A stretch of 32,581 nucleotides of DNA. It comes from Thamnocephalis sphaerospora (Eukaryota; Zoopagomycota; Zoopagomycetes; Zoopagales; Sigmoideomycetaceae). The notes beneath the pieces are model-generated. The model was not told the origin of the DNA. It saw only the letters and a program-made list of their open reading frames with translations, and searched no databases. Shown here piece after piece: positions 21,706 to 31,819 of this stretch. Location of the stretch: contig KZ992547.1 in the NCBI GenBank assembly GCA_003614735.1, forward strand, positions 1-32,581, written 5' to 3'. How positions within the stretch are numbered: position 1 is the stretch's first letter; every line of letters begins with the position of its first letter. Position numbers and translations under genes: made by a program.

Positions 21706-24700
21706 ATGGCCGACCGTGTTCTAGCGCATCTGGTCTCTTTCCTTCTCTCTCCACAACCGGAAAACAGACTGTCAGCGGGCAACGCTTTGAAAGGCGTCGC
21801 TGTGCAGGTCAGTACGCGCCTGTGCACACAAGCTACTGGGCCACCACTGCCTGCACTACTCACGGAGTGTGGCCGCTGCTCTTCTGCTCACCGGCTCAAA
21901 CACAGTGCCAAGCACTATGACAACGGACACGCGTGCAACGGGCTGTGCACTACGGCGATCAAGTGCGCTGGTATCGCCAATACCACGTGTGGCTACGCTT
22001 GCTCAGCCGTCTGCAAGTATATTGTCGCTACCGGAACGGTTGGTACCGGCGCCAGCAGCTAGAGCCGAGTCACGCGAGAGTACTGCGCCTTGTATACCGC
22101 TCGGCCGTCGCCGTAGCACCGGGTGCTCGGCCGTATCGCGTCCGCCTATATCGCATGCATGCCATCGCCGGCGGCACTCGACTACGCTGGCGTCGTTGTC
22201 GACCATATCGCTTGTCGCCTCTTCCCTTGCCTCGCTGTCACCTTCCCCTTCGCGGCAGTCGACGCCCAGCCTACCACGCCAGATGAGTCGTGAAGGCTAT
22301 GGTGCCTTAGGCACTATCAATCATGCGCCCAAACAACCAAGGCGGCACCCGTCCAAGGCGTCGCCAAGTTTTTGGGAGATGGCGTCGACCCCAACCTCTA
22401 CCCGTACATGGCCAAAACCACCGCGATCGGCGCTACGCTCACTGCGCCAGGGAGGAAGTCGCGTTGCCTTGGCGATGGCACGACGCACAGCGCGTGTTCA
22501 GAGCATCGTGCATTACATTCGCACTTGGGTTAGGCGGCGCGGCGATGCCGAGTCCAAGGTAGGACCTTAAAGACCCCCGGCTGACACGTGTACTGACCGT
22601 AGCTGCGCACGCAGAAGCTGTACAGCCCAAGGTTACCGGCAGATACAATGTATACACGCGGACACACAGAAATATGGCAAGAACTATGGTCCAAGGAGGA
22701 GAGCAATGCGCAGGTGCGCCACTACTATACTCATGGTACGCCGATTGAGCGATACGGCGTCTATCCAAACTCGCCACTGACTCTTTCCGACGCAGCTGCT
22801 TTTTACATGCTCCATCTCGTGGCTGATATATTTAGCACGGATGAGGCGCTTCAAGTGTTGCGTGCTGCCCACGCCGTGCACTGGGCGGGTGCAAGGATAC
22901 GCTACCAGCCGCCGCATAAGCGTACGCATCGCATTAGCCTGGATAAGGTGAGCGCGCGTAGATGAACTGCTTTTGCGCGATACAGTAGCAGCGGTCTAAC
23001 GGAGGCACTTGCGTGCTGTAGGGCTCGGTGCGCCATAGCAGGTGTAAGCGACCCATCGATTTCGTGCAATGCACGTCCGAATACGCGTGGGATTGCTTGC
23101 ACAGGCAGGCGACGCAGTCGCAGACGCTTAAACAGCGTGACTGCGAGTGGCTCTTGCGACAGTTTTGCATCATTTATGGCATGGCCGTGACTGATCTGGG
23201 ACTGGTATGTGTGCGCGTAGCGGGTATTCAGCGCGTAGCTGCTAATAAGATGGATATGCAGCGTCACTGTAGTCTACGGAAACACTTGGAGCGAATCGCA
23301 ATGCTACCCTGCACGTCGGATCTACGGGCTTGGAATGCGCACACGCTTGATGGTGCTCAAGCCCAAGGTCGGTTAGAGTCATGTTGTACACCATCGCTCG
23401 ATATTGGCAGCGAGTCAGACTTGGCACGCCGTATCGGCCGTGACAACATGTGCGGCTCAACTTGCAGCGAACCTGTATATCGGAACGCTGACATGATGGT
23501 GAGCCGTGTGAACTTGAGAGATACGATTTCTGTGCAAAGCAATTCTAGCAGTGACTGTTTTCTGGGCAAAGCCGCTCTGGATCTGGAAGACAATGTATCC
23601 ACGTCTACTTTACAACCAGAGAGCCGCTCTTATCGCAAAGATGACGTAGACGTGCAGACTACAGGCGGTTTGCGCCTGTCGATACATGCCTACAGCACAC
23701 CGCAGCTCCATCTCACCGGCAGCTGTGGCAGCGTGCCATCGTACGACGCCGCAAGTGCCAGCCATCGCCACGGGGATCACTCATCTAGGACCACTGTCAG
23801 GACAGGGGACCTGCATACTCAGCCGACGACGGCAGCATTATCGTCAGCCTACCATGCTCAACAGCAGGCCTCGAATGCTGCTCAGTCTCGGTCATCATTG
23901 CCACATGCGGTGCCGAGAGACTTTGCAAGGCCATGCATGTCCACCGGCGAGCGCACACGGCAATCGGATTGCTGCGTACTGGAGCATACTGCATCAGAGA
24001 GTAGTAATGATACGGCTATCACCAATGCCGACCTGAGAAATGCCGCGGGTGCGGGCAGAGCCGAGATGGGTGCAGAAAAACGGTGTGGCTGTAAGATGGC
24101 GCACACGCATACACATAGCGACTCTAGTACCTCGGACTGTCTACGCCACAAGCCTGCGACTACAACAGGCACGTCAAGCATACCGCCGTTTTCTCCGCCG
24201 TTAGCCGAATCGACTAGGAATGGTGTCAAAAACGTGAGAATGCTACAAGACACGTCTAGTGCCGATAGAGTTTTGATGCTGCTGTGTCACACTATGCATA
24301 GGCAAGTAGCGATTTGTTGCCGGTGAGATATGCGCTAACCTATATATATGTTTATCTCGGTAGTGATGCTGTGTTGTTATCTGCACCCACGATGGCACGC
24401 ATCATTTACGAAATGTCCGCAATGGACAAAGTTGTTTTGCTGGACAGTCTGGAGCGCGAGCTAAATGTATGCGTTGACTATTTGATTAGTGAGACAACCC
24501 GCACTACAGGTAAGCCACGGCGCGGCGGCAGGTGGTAGCTGTAAGCTCAAATCAGTCGACCGATGGGCAGATCTAGCCTATGCTAGCCACTGGTTGCGAG
24601 AGAGTCCGGATCGTGCAGAACTGCGGCGTATCAACGCTATGGGACTTGAAGCGTACCGTGCTTTACTCGCCCAGGAGAACGCACATGCATACCAGGCCTT

Positions 24701-25232
24701 GGATGACACCGCATCAGTGCCGTTAGACCCTCGGCTTATTGCGGCGCACATGAAGCACGTCTGTCAGCAGATACCAAACGGTCTGGTCATAGACTCGGTG
24801 CGCGATGCACTGCTGCAGCTGTCACCGCCTCCAGGCTCTTCACTGCCGCCGCTTGTTTTGCTGACACACCAGATATACGCTTGGCAGCCAACAGAGCAGC
24901 AGATTGCTACTGTGCGCCAGCTACTTTGCCTGGACGCTGCACGCTATCGGTGTCTAGTGCGCGTGATGCAGCTTGCCAATCACATCCTTCAGGTACAACA
25001 GACAGACCAGATTACTCCGGCCGGCTTGGCTGTACTTTTGCCTGTCACATCTGGCACCGAAGTAACCGATGTTGCCATGCTCAAGCATTGGCACGCGTGT
25101 TTTGGTGCACTCATGACCCACTGCTGGCATGTATTCGAGCCGTCCGCACACGTCTACGCGGAGGACCATAGCAGTGCACCACACACCAGCGGATGGCAGC
25201 TAGTTGCTGGATGGAGGCCCAAGGCTAAATAG
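21706..25232 (+). CDS. Multi-exon gene with DEP-like and RhoGAP-like regions, tentative
   Basis: Well-supported introns: 22559-22614, 22948-23021, 24323-24363 (CTAAC branch) and 24510-24555, all phase-consistent. A stop-free 57-base stretch, 23205-23261, has good splice signals and is probably also an intron. The 5' end is less sure: ATG 21706 (MADRVLAHLVSFLL) joins in phase through a 25-base intron (21808-21832) or a longer one, followed by a Ser/Pro-rich stretch. SPLTLSDAAAFYMLHLVADIF...ALQVLRAAHAVHWAGARIRY has the look of a DEP domain. The final exon (DAARYRCLVRVMQLANHIL...ITPAGLAVLLPV) resembles the last helices of RhoGAP folds as in DEPDC1-type proteins. A catalytic arginine finger was not identified, so GAP activity is not claimed. 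The middle (about 23.3-24.2 kb) is a long disordered region. Both domain names are inferences. Confidence 0.5.
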
Positions 25233-25849
25233 CAGTCTGCGACACCAGGCTGCTGCCGCATATGTACTGTTGCCAATACTTCACGCGATGGCATATTATA
25301 TATTAGATCAGCCGGCGCGCTGACACACTTGATAGAGAAGGAATAGCTTGTAGACGCCATAGCATCGGTGATAATGTTTTGTATAGGGAAAGCGCAGTAG
25401 CAGCAACGAATTCGCTTGTGTAGCCCACGCTATCAAGCAACACAGCTTTTACAACTTTATTCGCTTGCGTGGGCCACGCCACTAGATAATGCAATGTATG
25501 AACAAGATAGCTTCCCAGCTCCACCTTTTCAGACAGATGCCGGGTTAAACTGTCACGTTTTAGGTGTTCCTATTCTACAGTATATAAATAGGATTAACCA
25601 TGATTCAAAGTTGGCTGATTTGCATCGTCTTCTCGTTGACGCGAGCCCACGTAAGCGGCAGCGGAGGTCGGCTTACTATATCCGCCCTTGATGCGCAAAA
25701 TTGCGGTCTCTTGGACGGGCTGATGGCGTTTGCGCTTGATGCTGGCCGCACAGCGTAGTCTACGTTTTAATGGTGCAATTCGCCGCCGTAGCGCTATTAT
25801 ATGGAATATGCATGTCTAGTTTTTGAGGACTGCGAGTAGCACCAGTAGC
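25233..25849. other. Gap upstream of the plus-strand F-box-like gene
   Basis: No gene was recognised. A 65-codon ATG frame (25494-25691) has no family likeness. A TATA-box-like sequence at 25580 suggests that the promoter of the downstream gene lies here. Confidence 0.4.
25580..25591 (+). promoter_or_regulatory. TATA-box-like element
   Basis: The sequence GTATATAAATAG matches the TATAWAAR consensus in an otherwise mixed-composition gap. It lies 270 bases before the first ATG of the F-box-like gene, so it would imply a 5' UTR of about 240 bases or an unseen 5' exon. Confidence 0.35.
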
Positions 25850-27474
25850 ATGTTTGCAAAGTACCATAAAAGTAGTATGCAGCGGTCTTTGCAGTGGCCT
25901 GCTCAAATCATCTCTTTCAACAACATGGTCGCAGATGCAAGGTGCGCGTACATATTGAAGATACTCCCGGTAAACGATAGGCTCTGCCTACTTGGCTACG
26001 TTGACTCTTACACCTCGACGCGTCTGACAGCAACCTGCCGCGCACCCTACACTGCAATCTGGCGTGATGTCACTCGATGGCGCCGCTACTATATGCACGC
26101 CTTTGCCCCACGTGCCGTAGAGCATGAAATGAGCTTTCTCTACTGGTGTTTGCGAACTGGCAGTCAGCGCGAGTTTCAGGAGCAGGCTATAGCTGGACAA
26201 ACTGGCAATGTCTGGACAGATATCTATTGGTCGGACGCATTTCGGCGACGAGTGCTTACCGAACGCAACCTGCGCTGGGGAAGATGCGTGCGCCGCACAT
26301 TTCGCCTGTCAAAAATGTCACCGACACGGCTAAATGGTTTATTAGCACCGCCACACCAACTGAAGTTATCGTCACTGGCACAACGCCTGGCAAACTGCTA
26401 GTCAAAAGAATATGCACCACTGATGGCGACCTCGTGCACGAGAATCAGCGAGATTGTGAGCGCATCATCTTGCCAGACTCGTCAGATGCCAATGATCTAC
26501 AGATGCCTATGCGACTAGTTTGGTCAAGTGAGCAGTCAATGCACATCGAGCGAGATGATTGCAGGTGCCAAACAAGCTGTTGGTTCTCCGTGATGCAGCA
26601 CCTTGCCGACACCTCGATGCTGCAAGTCTGGGAGGCTGGCAAACTCTCCTTAAAGCGTAGTATTCAACTGAGTTGTCCAATGGAGCTGGGTAAAGTTTCA
26701 ATCGCTGGGCATTGGTTCGTCAGCCGATACAGTTGCTCGACAGCGATACGCCCTCGGAGATGGCGGTGCATGACTTGGAGCGTAGCGTAGCATGCCCTAG
26801 TATTACTTCTCGATGTATCCTACATATGTGTCGCTTTGTACATACGGACGAGCACACGACCGTGGTGTATGGCGTGACGATGCAGGGCGACATGGATAAC
26901 ATGTTCAGTTGGTATCCCTATCGCTTTGCCGTAGATCAGCCTGCGCTTCTGTTGCATACTGCAAGCATCACCACACCAGAACCCATTGACTGCCCATTCC
27001 CGGGTTTTCTTGCCTCACAAAGGCGGTAGCGGCGACACCGACTGCGCCGATTTCATGCTGCTAAGCGTCTTCACCACTGCGGGACAAAGCATCATGCTAC
27101 ATCACACGCTGCCAATGGCAACCCGTCGCCCGGGTGCACTGTTTACCGCCCAATGTAACATTCTGCCGACAGATTCATTTGCCATCGCACAGACACGCTG
27201 TGGCTTTGTCTGTTATTTGGATGGACACCTCGCGTCCTACAACAGGGATGACACACTGCGTTGTAAGCATCAGCGACCGACTGGGCGCTGCTACTCGTCA
27301 GTGCTGGGAGACATCTGTTTGGCAGAGGAAGTGGTCCAGGGAAGACGGTCGACAGCGCTAGTTGATACTGCCACCGGAAAGGGGCTGTCATGTTCTCCTG
27401 TGCTAATATCAAAAAAAAGTACAGTCCACTTGCTGCATGCCTGGTTCTCACGCTTGCTGGCAGAAGCAGTATAA
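25850..27474 (+). CDS. F-box-like protein, relative of the neighbouring minus-strand F-box gene; frame shifts along its length
   Basis: The N-terminus (ILPVNDRLCLLGYVDSYTST, then LTATCRAPYTAIW) looks like an F-box. It is followed by VWTDIYWSDAFRRRVLTERNLRWG, which parallels FDWFDAYCERRAVEYRWRHG in the gene at 27713-29572. Such proteins are usually substrate receptors of SCF ubiquitin ligases; that role is inferred. The coding signal passes through successive frames: 25850 to about 26310, about 26300-26790, 26712-27029 and 26986-27474. Phase-consistent GT-AG candidates exist at each change: 29 or 38 bases ending near 26343, 101 bases (GTAAAG to GTAG, about 26690-26790), and 19 or 79 bases ending near 27020. 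No intron was seen in the paralogue. The locus is therefore either an intron-containing gene or a decaying copy. The boundaries are not settled. Confidence 0.52.
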
Positions 27475-27707
27475 AAGTCATCAGCTTTGGTGCAGCCTAG
27501 CAGTGTGTGCTTTGTCTACTTGGTATATGCACGTGTTCATTGCACGGACGCGTGAACCGTTTTGACATGCACAGCGCAAAGCATAAAGATGGGCCATTAT
27601 CATGCCGCCTTTCGACATAATGTTTGCTATTCTTCAGGGTAGCTAGATGGCTGAGCGTTTGCCATTGCCAGAACATTGTGCACACAACGAAATGCAGCCA
27701 CGCCATA

Positions 27708-27713
27708 TTTATT
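27708..27713 (-). terminator. Polyadenylation-like signal overlapping the F-box stop codon
   Basis: On the minus strand the stop TAA of the F-box gene is immediately followed by ATAAAT, so an AATAAA hexamer overlaps the last base of the stop codon. It suggests a very short 3' UTR, with only 238 bases to the convergent neighbour. Confidence 0.35.
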
Positions 27714-29572
27714 TACGTGCTGTCAAGTGCGCGAATCTGAGCACGTATTTCCTGCAGCTTGGCCGTCAAATGTTCACACTCGTCAAGTATGCGTCTGCCT
27801 TCGTCGCACAGGCGCCTGCCTTCATCGCGCATTTGCATGCTTTCGGTAAACATGCGTTTGCCCTTGTCATACACACGACTGTCTTCGTCGCGCATTCGCA
27901 TGCTTTCGGTGAAAATATGCTCACCCTCTTCGCGCATGCGTTTGCTCTTGTCGCGCAAGTGCGCACCCTCAGTGCGCATACGTACGCCTTCTGGGAGCAA
28001 CAGCTTACGTTTGGCAGCTATACGCTTGTCCTCGGCAACCAAGTGCTTGCGCTCGGCAATTCGACGGTTACGGATCTCAATGCTCAAGCGCTCTACCCCT
28101 TGCTGGTGTTCCGATCGATGCATGCATCCAGTATAGTCGACTACGGTAATTGCATCATCATGGCCATAAACTATCGCAGCTGGCGATAATTCTTGACTAG
28201 CTTCCTCATGTATGTGCAAAGTAGGGTCGTCTCTCGGATTCCACCACATTGAATCGTCAATCATTTTTGCCCACTGATCGTCAGGCGGATAAAGACCGCT
28301 GCATATCCAGCAATTGAAATGTACCCGACGCACCTCTGAGCCATCGATTAAACTCAGCAGGAGCCATTTGTCGTATGTCTGCTGTATACTAAACAGATCA
28401 TGTGATGCGATCGATCGTATGTCCATGACTCGGATGCCGAGTGACCATTTCTCCTTTAGCAGCACACCTGATGCTTCATCAACCACCTCCACCAGTGATA
28501 TGGTAGGCGCTGATATAGGATCCAGGTCGTCCGTTTCTCTTGAATACAAAATGAATTTGCCGTCGTCGATGCGCTGCAATTTAATGTCGCCTTGCTTCAG
28601 GCTCATTGCCTTTCTTCCCGTCGCCTGACACTGCATCGGCTCTGCCCGATCGGGCGCAACCTGCCATAGCTTGTAGGCGATCGTAACAGGGCTGGATGTG
28701 CTTTTGTTATACTCTACGCAGACAATGCGCATGCGATCTGTTGTAGCGTTCAGGCTACAGCAGGTGTGGATATTTCCCTGAATATCAGAGTAGCAAGCAC
28801 CTCGAGCGAGGTCATACACAAATGCAGCGCCATATTGGCCCGTATCTGCAGAGTGTGCAATTCGGTGTGCGAGCCAGGACCCACGCAAACTGACATCAGG
28901 TATTTCTCGTTTGTCGGTGATAATGGTGCGTGGTGGCCTGTGAGGAGCGGCCGTATGCCATACACACAGGGAATAGCAGTCGACCAACATGTTCCAGGCT
29001 TGAATGACAAGGTATTCATCCGATTGCCGCTTGCTTAGCACTACTACATCCTCCGTGTCCATATCACCCCAGTATAATGGCTCTGAAAACCACGCTGATT
29101 GCCGCGGAGATGCTATTAGCCACTGTGATACCACCGCTACATCGCCTGCCGGGGAGTAGTCAAACGCGCATAGGATGCTTTGAAGGCGGACACCACGCGG
29201 ACGAACGTTGGCTGTGTTGGTGAGCCGATGTGCTGCGTACTTTCCGTGTCGCCAACGATATTCAACCGCACGACGCTCACAATAGGCGTCAAACCAGTCA
29301 AACTGAGCGCTGCCTTGCGGAAATAACAATATGCTGGTAGTATCGCCAAGATGTGTTGCAGCGCGCTTTGCTCGCATGTGCTGGTGCAGCCACTTTTGCT
29401 CGCTATCATTGCTTTGCAGGAATTGTCGCTCAAAGCGCTTGCGCCATGCCTCTTGCCGACAGGCCACCCGGCTGCGTAACCGTTTTGAAGCGCATGACAG
29501 CACCACAAGCGCAGCTTCATCGTTGCAAATCTCAACAATATGGTCCAGCACTTCGTCCGGTATACGCTTCAT
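27713..29572 (-). CDS. F-box protein with C-terminal heptad-repeat tail, intronless
   Basis: A 619-residue protein. Residues 1-40 match an F-box (MKRIPDEVLDHIVEIC, then ALVVLSCASKRLRSRV), the Skp1-binding module of SCF ubiquitin ligases. The middle 400 residues, rich in beta-type segments with scattered W and D, may form a propeller, but no clear WD repeat signature is present. The last ~110 residues are a regular 7-residue tandem repeat rich in Arg, Asp and Glu. The frame continues upstream only to a GTG, so the ATG at 29572, directly before the F-box, is the start. There are no introns. It is convergent with a diverged relative at 25850-27474, which shares the F-box and the following ERRAVEYRWRHG-type block, so the pair probably arose by duplication. 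The substrate is unknown. A long plus-strand frame over the tail is a by-product of the repeat. Confidence 0.76.
   Translation of the reverse strand: MKRIPDEVLDHIVEICNDEAALVVLSCASKRLRSRVACRQEAWRKRFERQFLQSNDSEQKWLHQHMRAKRAATHLGDTTSILLFPQGSAQFDWFDAYCERRAVEYRWRHGKYAAHRLTNTANVRPRGVRLQSILCAFDYSPAGDVAVVSQWLIASPRQSAWFSEPLYWGDMDTEDVVVLSKRQSDEYLVIQAWNMLVDCYSLCVWHTAAPHRPPRTIITDKREIPDVSLRGSWLAHRIAHSADTGQYGAAFVYDLARGACYSDIQGNIHTCCSLNATTDRMRIVCVEYNKSTSSPVTIAYKLWQVAPDRAEPMQCQATGRKAMSLKQGDIKLQRIDDGKFILYSRETDDLDPISAPTISLVEVVDEASGVLLKEKWSLGIRVMDIRSIASHDLFSIQQTYDKWLLLSLIDGSEVRRVHFNCWICSGLYPPDDQWAKMIDDSMWWNPRDDPTLHIHEEASQELSPAAIVYGHDDAITVVDYTGCMHRSEHQQGVERLSIEIRNRRIAERKHLVAEDKRIAAKRKLLLPEGVRMRTEGAHLRDKSKRMREEGEHIFTESMRMRDEDSRVYDKGKRMFTESMQMRDEGRRLCDEGRRILDECEHLTAKLQEIRAQIRALDST
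27770..28042 (-). repeat. 21-base tandem repeat encoding 13 heptads in the F-box tail
   Basis: Thirteen consecutive heptads begin with a hydrophobic residue (L, I, M or V) and have acidic or Gly residues at positions 4-5 and Arg/His/Lys at 6-7, for example MREEGEH, MRDEGRR, LCDEGRR. A 63-base higher-order unit is visible: IFTESMRMRDEDSR and MFTESMQMRDEGRR. Only one hydrophobic residue occurs per heptad. Confidence 0.85.
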
Positions 29573-30433
29573 GATGAGACGGACGAGAACGGCAAAACAG
29601 CAAGACAGAGCACTTTGGCTCAGTAAATCACTGCAAGCACAGCGGGGTAGCAGCAGCGGGCACAGGCCGGTCACCTTTGCCTACGTTACAGCCAACCGAT
29701 AGATGACGCCATTGCCAACCATCGTATACCGTGCGATGACGACGATGCCTATTAAGGAGCAGTACGGCAGATTTTCGCCAACCTTGCTCGGGTACAAGAC
29801 AGATCTGTCAGCATCAACGGCGAAACACTTCCGCGGATGATGTCAAAGCTGAATGTGGCAAGGACAAGATGACAAGGAGTAGCGCAATTTCAACAGGCCT
29901 GTGGACGGGTCTACAAGCCATACAACCAGGCCGCACCAAGTCCTTTGATCCATGGTACACTATCTGTTGTAGCCTACGTAGAATATAATGAGAGCGGTGA
30001 CCATACCGCCATTGTTGCTTTAATGAACAAAGTAGTGCTGTTTACACTAGCCCGCGTTTGCAGAAAGCGGTGTAATTGTCTGTGTATCGGCAAATACGTG
30101 CAGTCAGTGTGCTGAGCAGCTGCGTTACCAGTGGACGTTAGTGTGCCACATCATTGAGCAGCACTGGCGTCATGTTGGTTCTCTACTAGGCATTGCACAG
30201 AGCGCCCAGTCAGTTGATGATGCGCCATCTAATCCAAACAGAGTAGCGGTTATACTGCCATGTCTCTCATCCTGCAATACGCTAGCCATACCCTGTGTAT
30301 TTGTTTACTTGCGCGAACCAAGCTGACAAGTAGCTTTGTGCACCTACATGGTGATTCTCTGACATGGCTTTAAAAGGCGTAGAAAGGGTGATGCCGACTG
30401 AACGTTGCATCCTCTTTCCTACCTTTGTTTACC
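29573..30433. other. Gap between divergent F-box and DCPS genes
   Basis: This should contain both promoters. A 45-codon ATG frame at 29703-29840 reads like protein in part (MPIKEQYGRFSPTLLGYKTD) but matches nothing recognised. A further frame follows it out of phase. Neither is annotated as a gene. Confidence 0.35.
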
Positions 30434-31656
30434 ATGACTTCTGATAGTGCCGCAGTCAACGCGCTAGACTTGAGCCACTTTAGTCTGACGCGCGTGCTAA
30501 ACGAAGGTGGAAGGACTGTGCTGCGCGTGCATTCGCGGTAGACGCTCTGCTTATGTGTACTCGTACAATAGACACGCACAGTAAGACCGTATACCTCCTT
30601 GGCACATTGCCGTACTCGGCGAGCAATGGCGGCGAGACGCGCACCGAACCTGCGCTACTGATTGTCGAGAGGCTGCATTTTACCACAGCCGAGGCAAATC
30701 AGCTTGTAGCAAAGCGTTTGACCGAGACAGGCTCTACCGGACAAAATGACGTGTACCACTGGCTGCGTGGTCGTTTGCGCGGATACGCGAGCGACGCAGC
30801 CGACGACGAGTGGGACGTCAAGCTGACGGTTGTTGTGCCTGCCACAGAGGCGGTAAGGAAACGACTCAGGTGGGCGACTGTGGGCTACGAAGGATGCCAA
30901 CTATATAGCGCGCGTAGCACATTCGCAAGTACACGCGACAAGAGCGGCGCATGATACGCGAAACACCCGACATTTACCAGCGTGTGGTGCTACCGTATGT
31001 GGAGCATCTGCCGAAATCGCGCATTCACTGGCTTTACAACATCCTGGACGGTATTGGCGAACGGGAACATGTGCTGTTCAATGATCCCGACCCAGCGCAT
31101 GGGTTTATGCTGCTACCCGACAGGTAAGCGGTCAGGTGGCGAGTGCTGTATTTGCGAGATGCCAACATGGTTCGGCGCTACCTTAGCAAATGGGACAAGC
31201 GCACAATGGAAAGCCTGTACTTGCTTTGCTTGTGCCATGATCGCACCATCCGTTCGCTGCGTGATTTGCGTGCAAAACACCTGCCGCTGCTCACCAACAT
31301 ACGCCGCCAAGTGGGCCAAGTCACCAGCGCAAAATATGGCGTGCCGGCAAACCAGCTGCGGCTTTTCTTCCACTACCAGCCTTCCTATTGTACGTGACCT
31401 TTGTCACACATCACATCCGTTTGCCATGCTGATCATTTTGTTGTCGCCAGATCATCTCCACGTACACGTCACGCACATCCAGAACACGCAGCTGGGTGGC
31501 ATGACGGTTGGACAAGCGTATTTGCTGGATGATGTTATCGATATGCTTCAGTTGATGGATGATTATTTCCAAAAGTGCACGCTAACTTACGCGCTGGGTC
31601 AGGACCACCCATTGTACGCAGCGTTGGAAGAAGCCGGTGCCACTGCAGACCCATAA
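30434..31656 (+). CDS. DCPS: Scavenger mRNA-decapping enzyme DcpS (HIT family), 5 exons
   Basis: A 328-residue protein that hydrolyses the m7GpppN cap left after 3'-5' mRNA decay. Exons are 30434-30506, 30542-30852, 30930-31123, 31187-31389 and 31451-31656. Introns are 35, 77, 63 and 61 bases, all in phase. The N-terminal domain (FSLTRVLNE, PALLIVERLHF) is followed by RETPDIYQRVVLPYVEHL and HWLYNILDG (W162, the likely cap-stacking tryptophan), NDPDPAHGFMLLPD, KW (K194, matching the substrate-contact lysine), IRSLRDLRAKHLPLL, and the histidine triad YHLHVHVTH. H264 is the predicted nucleophile, with H262 and H266. All key residues are present and the length matches the family, so the enzyme should be active. 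The first intron is very short. The fourth intron, inside the codon just before the HIT motif, is partly duplicated in inverted orientation at the right end of the window. Confidence 0.96.
31385..31432 (+). repeat. Left arm of 48-base perfect inverted repeat (exon-intron junction of DCPS intron 4)
   Basis: This begins with the last five exon bases (CTATT), covers the donor GTACGTGACC and runs 43 bases into the intron. It is identical over 48 bases to the reverse complement of 32534-32581. One extra T and then a further 7 matching bases (CATTTTG) follow. Confidence 0.95.
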
Positions 31657-31819
31657 CGTGCCAATGGTCGATTAAATGGCGGACGCGACACAGCGGCCAT
31701 TTGACGTTGCAGCAATAATCGAATTTACGTTGTGTATATGTGCGCGTGCAGTAGCGTGTCCGTCCAGCAATACGCCATACGCAGCCGACTCTGGCGCGGA
31801 CGCCAGTCAAATGGCCAAA

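Noticed and set aside
25494-25691. 65-codon ATG frame before the F-box-like gene
   Set aside because: It has no family likeness and spans the TATA-like element, so it is more likely promoter or UTR sequence.
27647-28189. 180-codon plus-strand frame with regular AFA/HAF pattern
   Set aside because: It is the antisense shadow of the heptad-repeat tail of the F-box protein; the periodicity comes from the 21-base repeat.
31124-31186. Possible frameshift in DCPS before KWDKRT
   Set aside because: A 63-base GTAAGC to TTAG intron in correct phase removes the disruption and restores the family alignment exactly.
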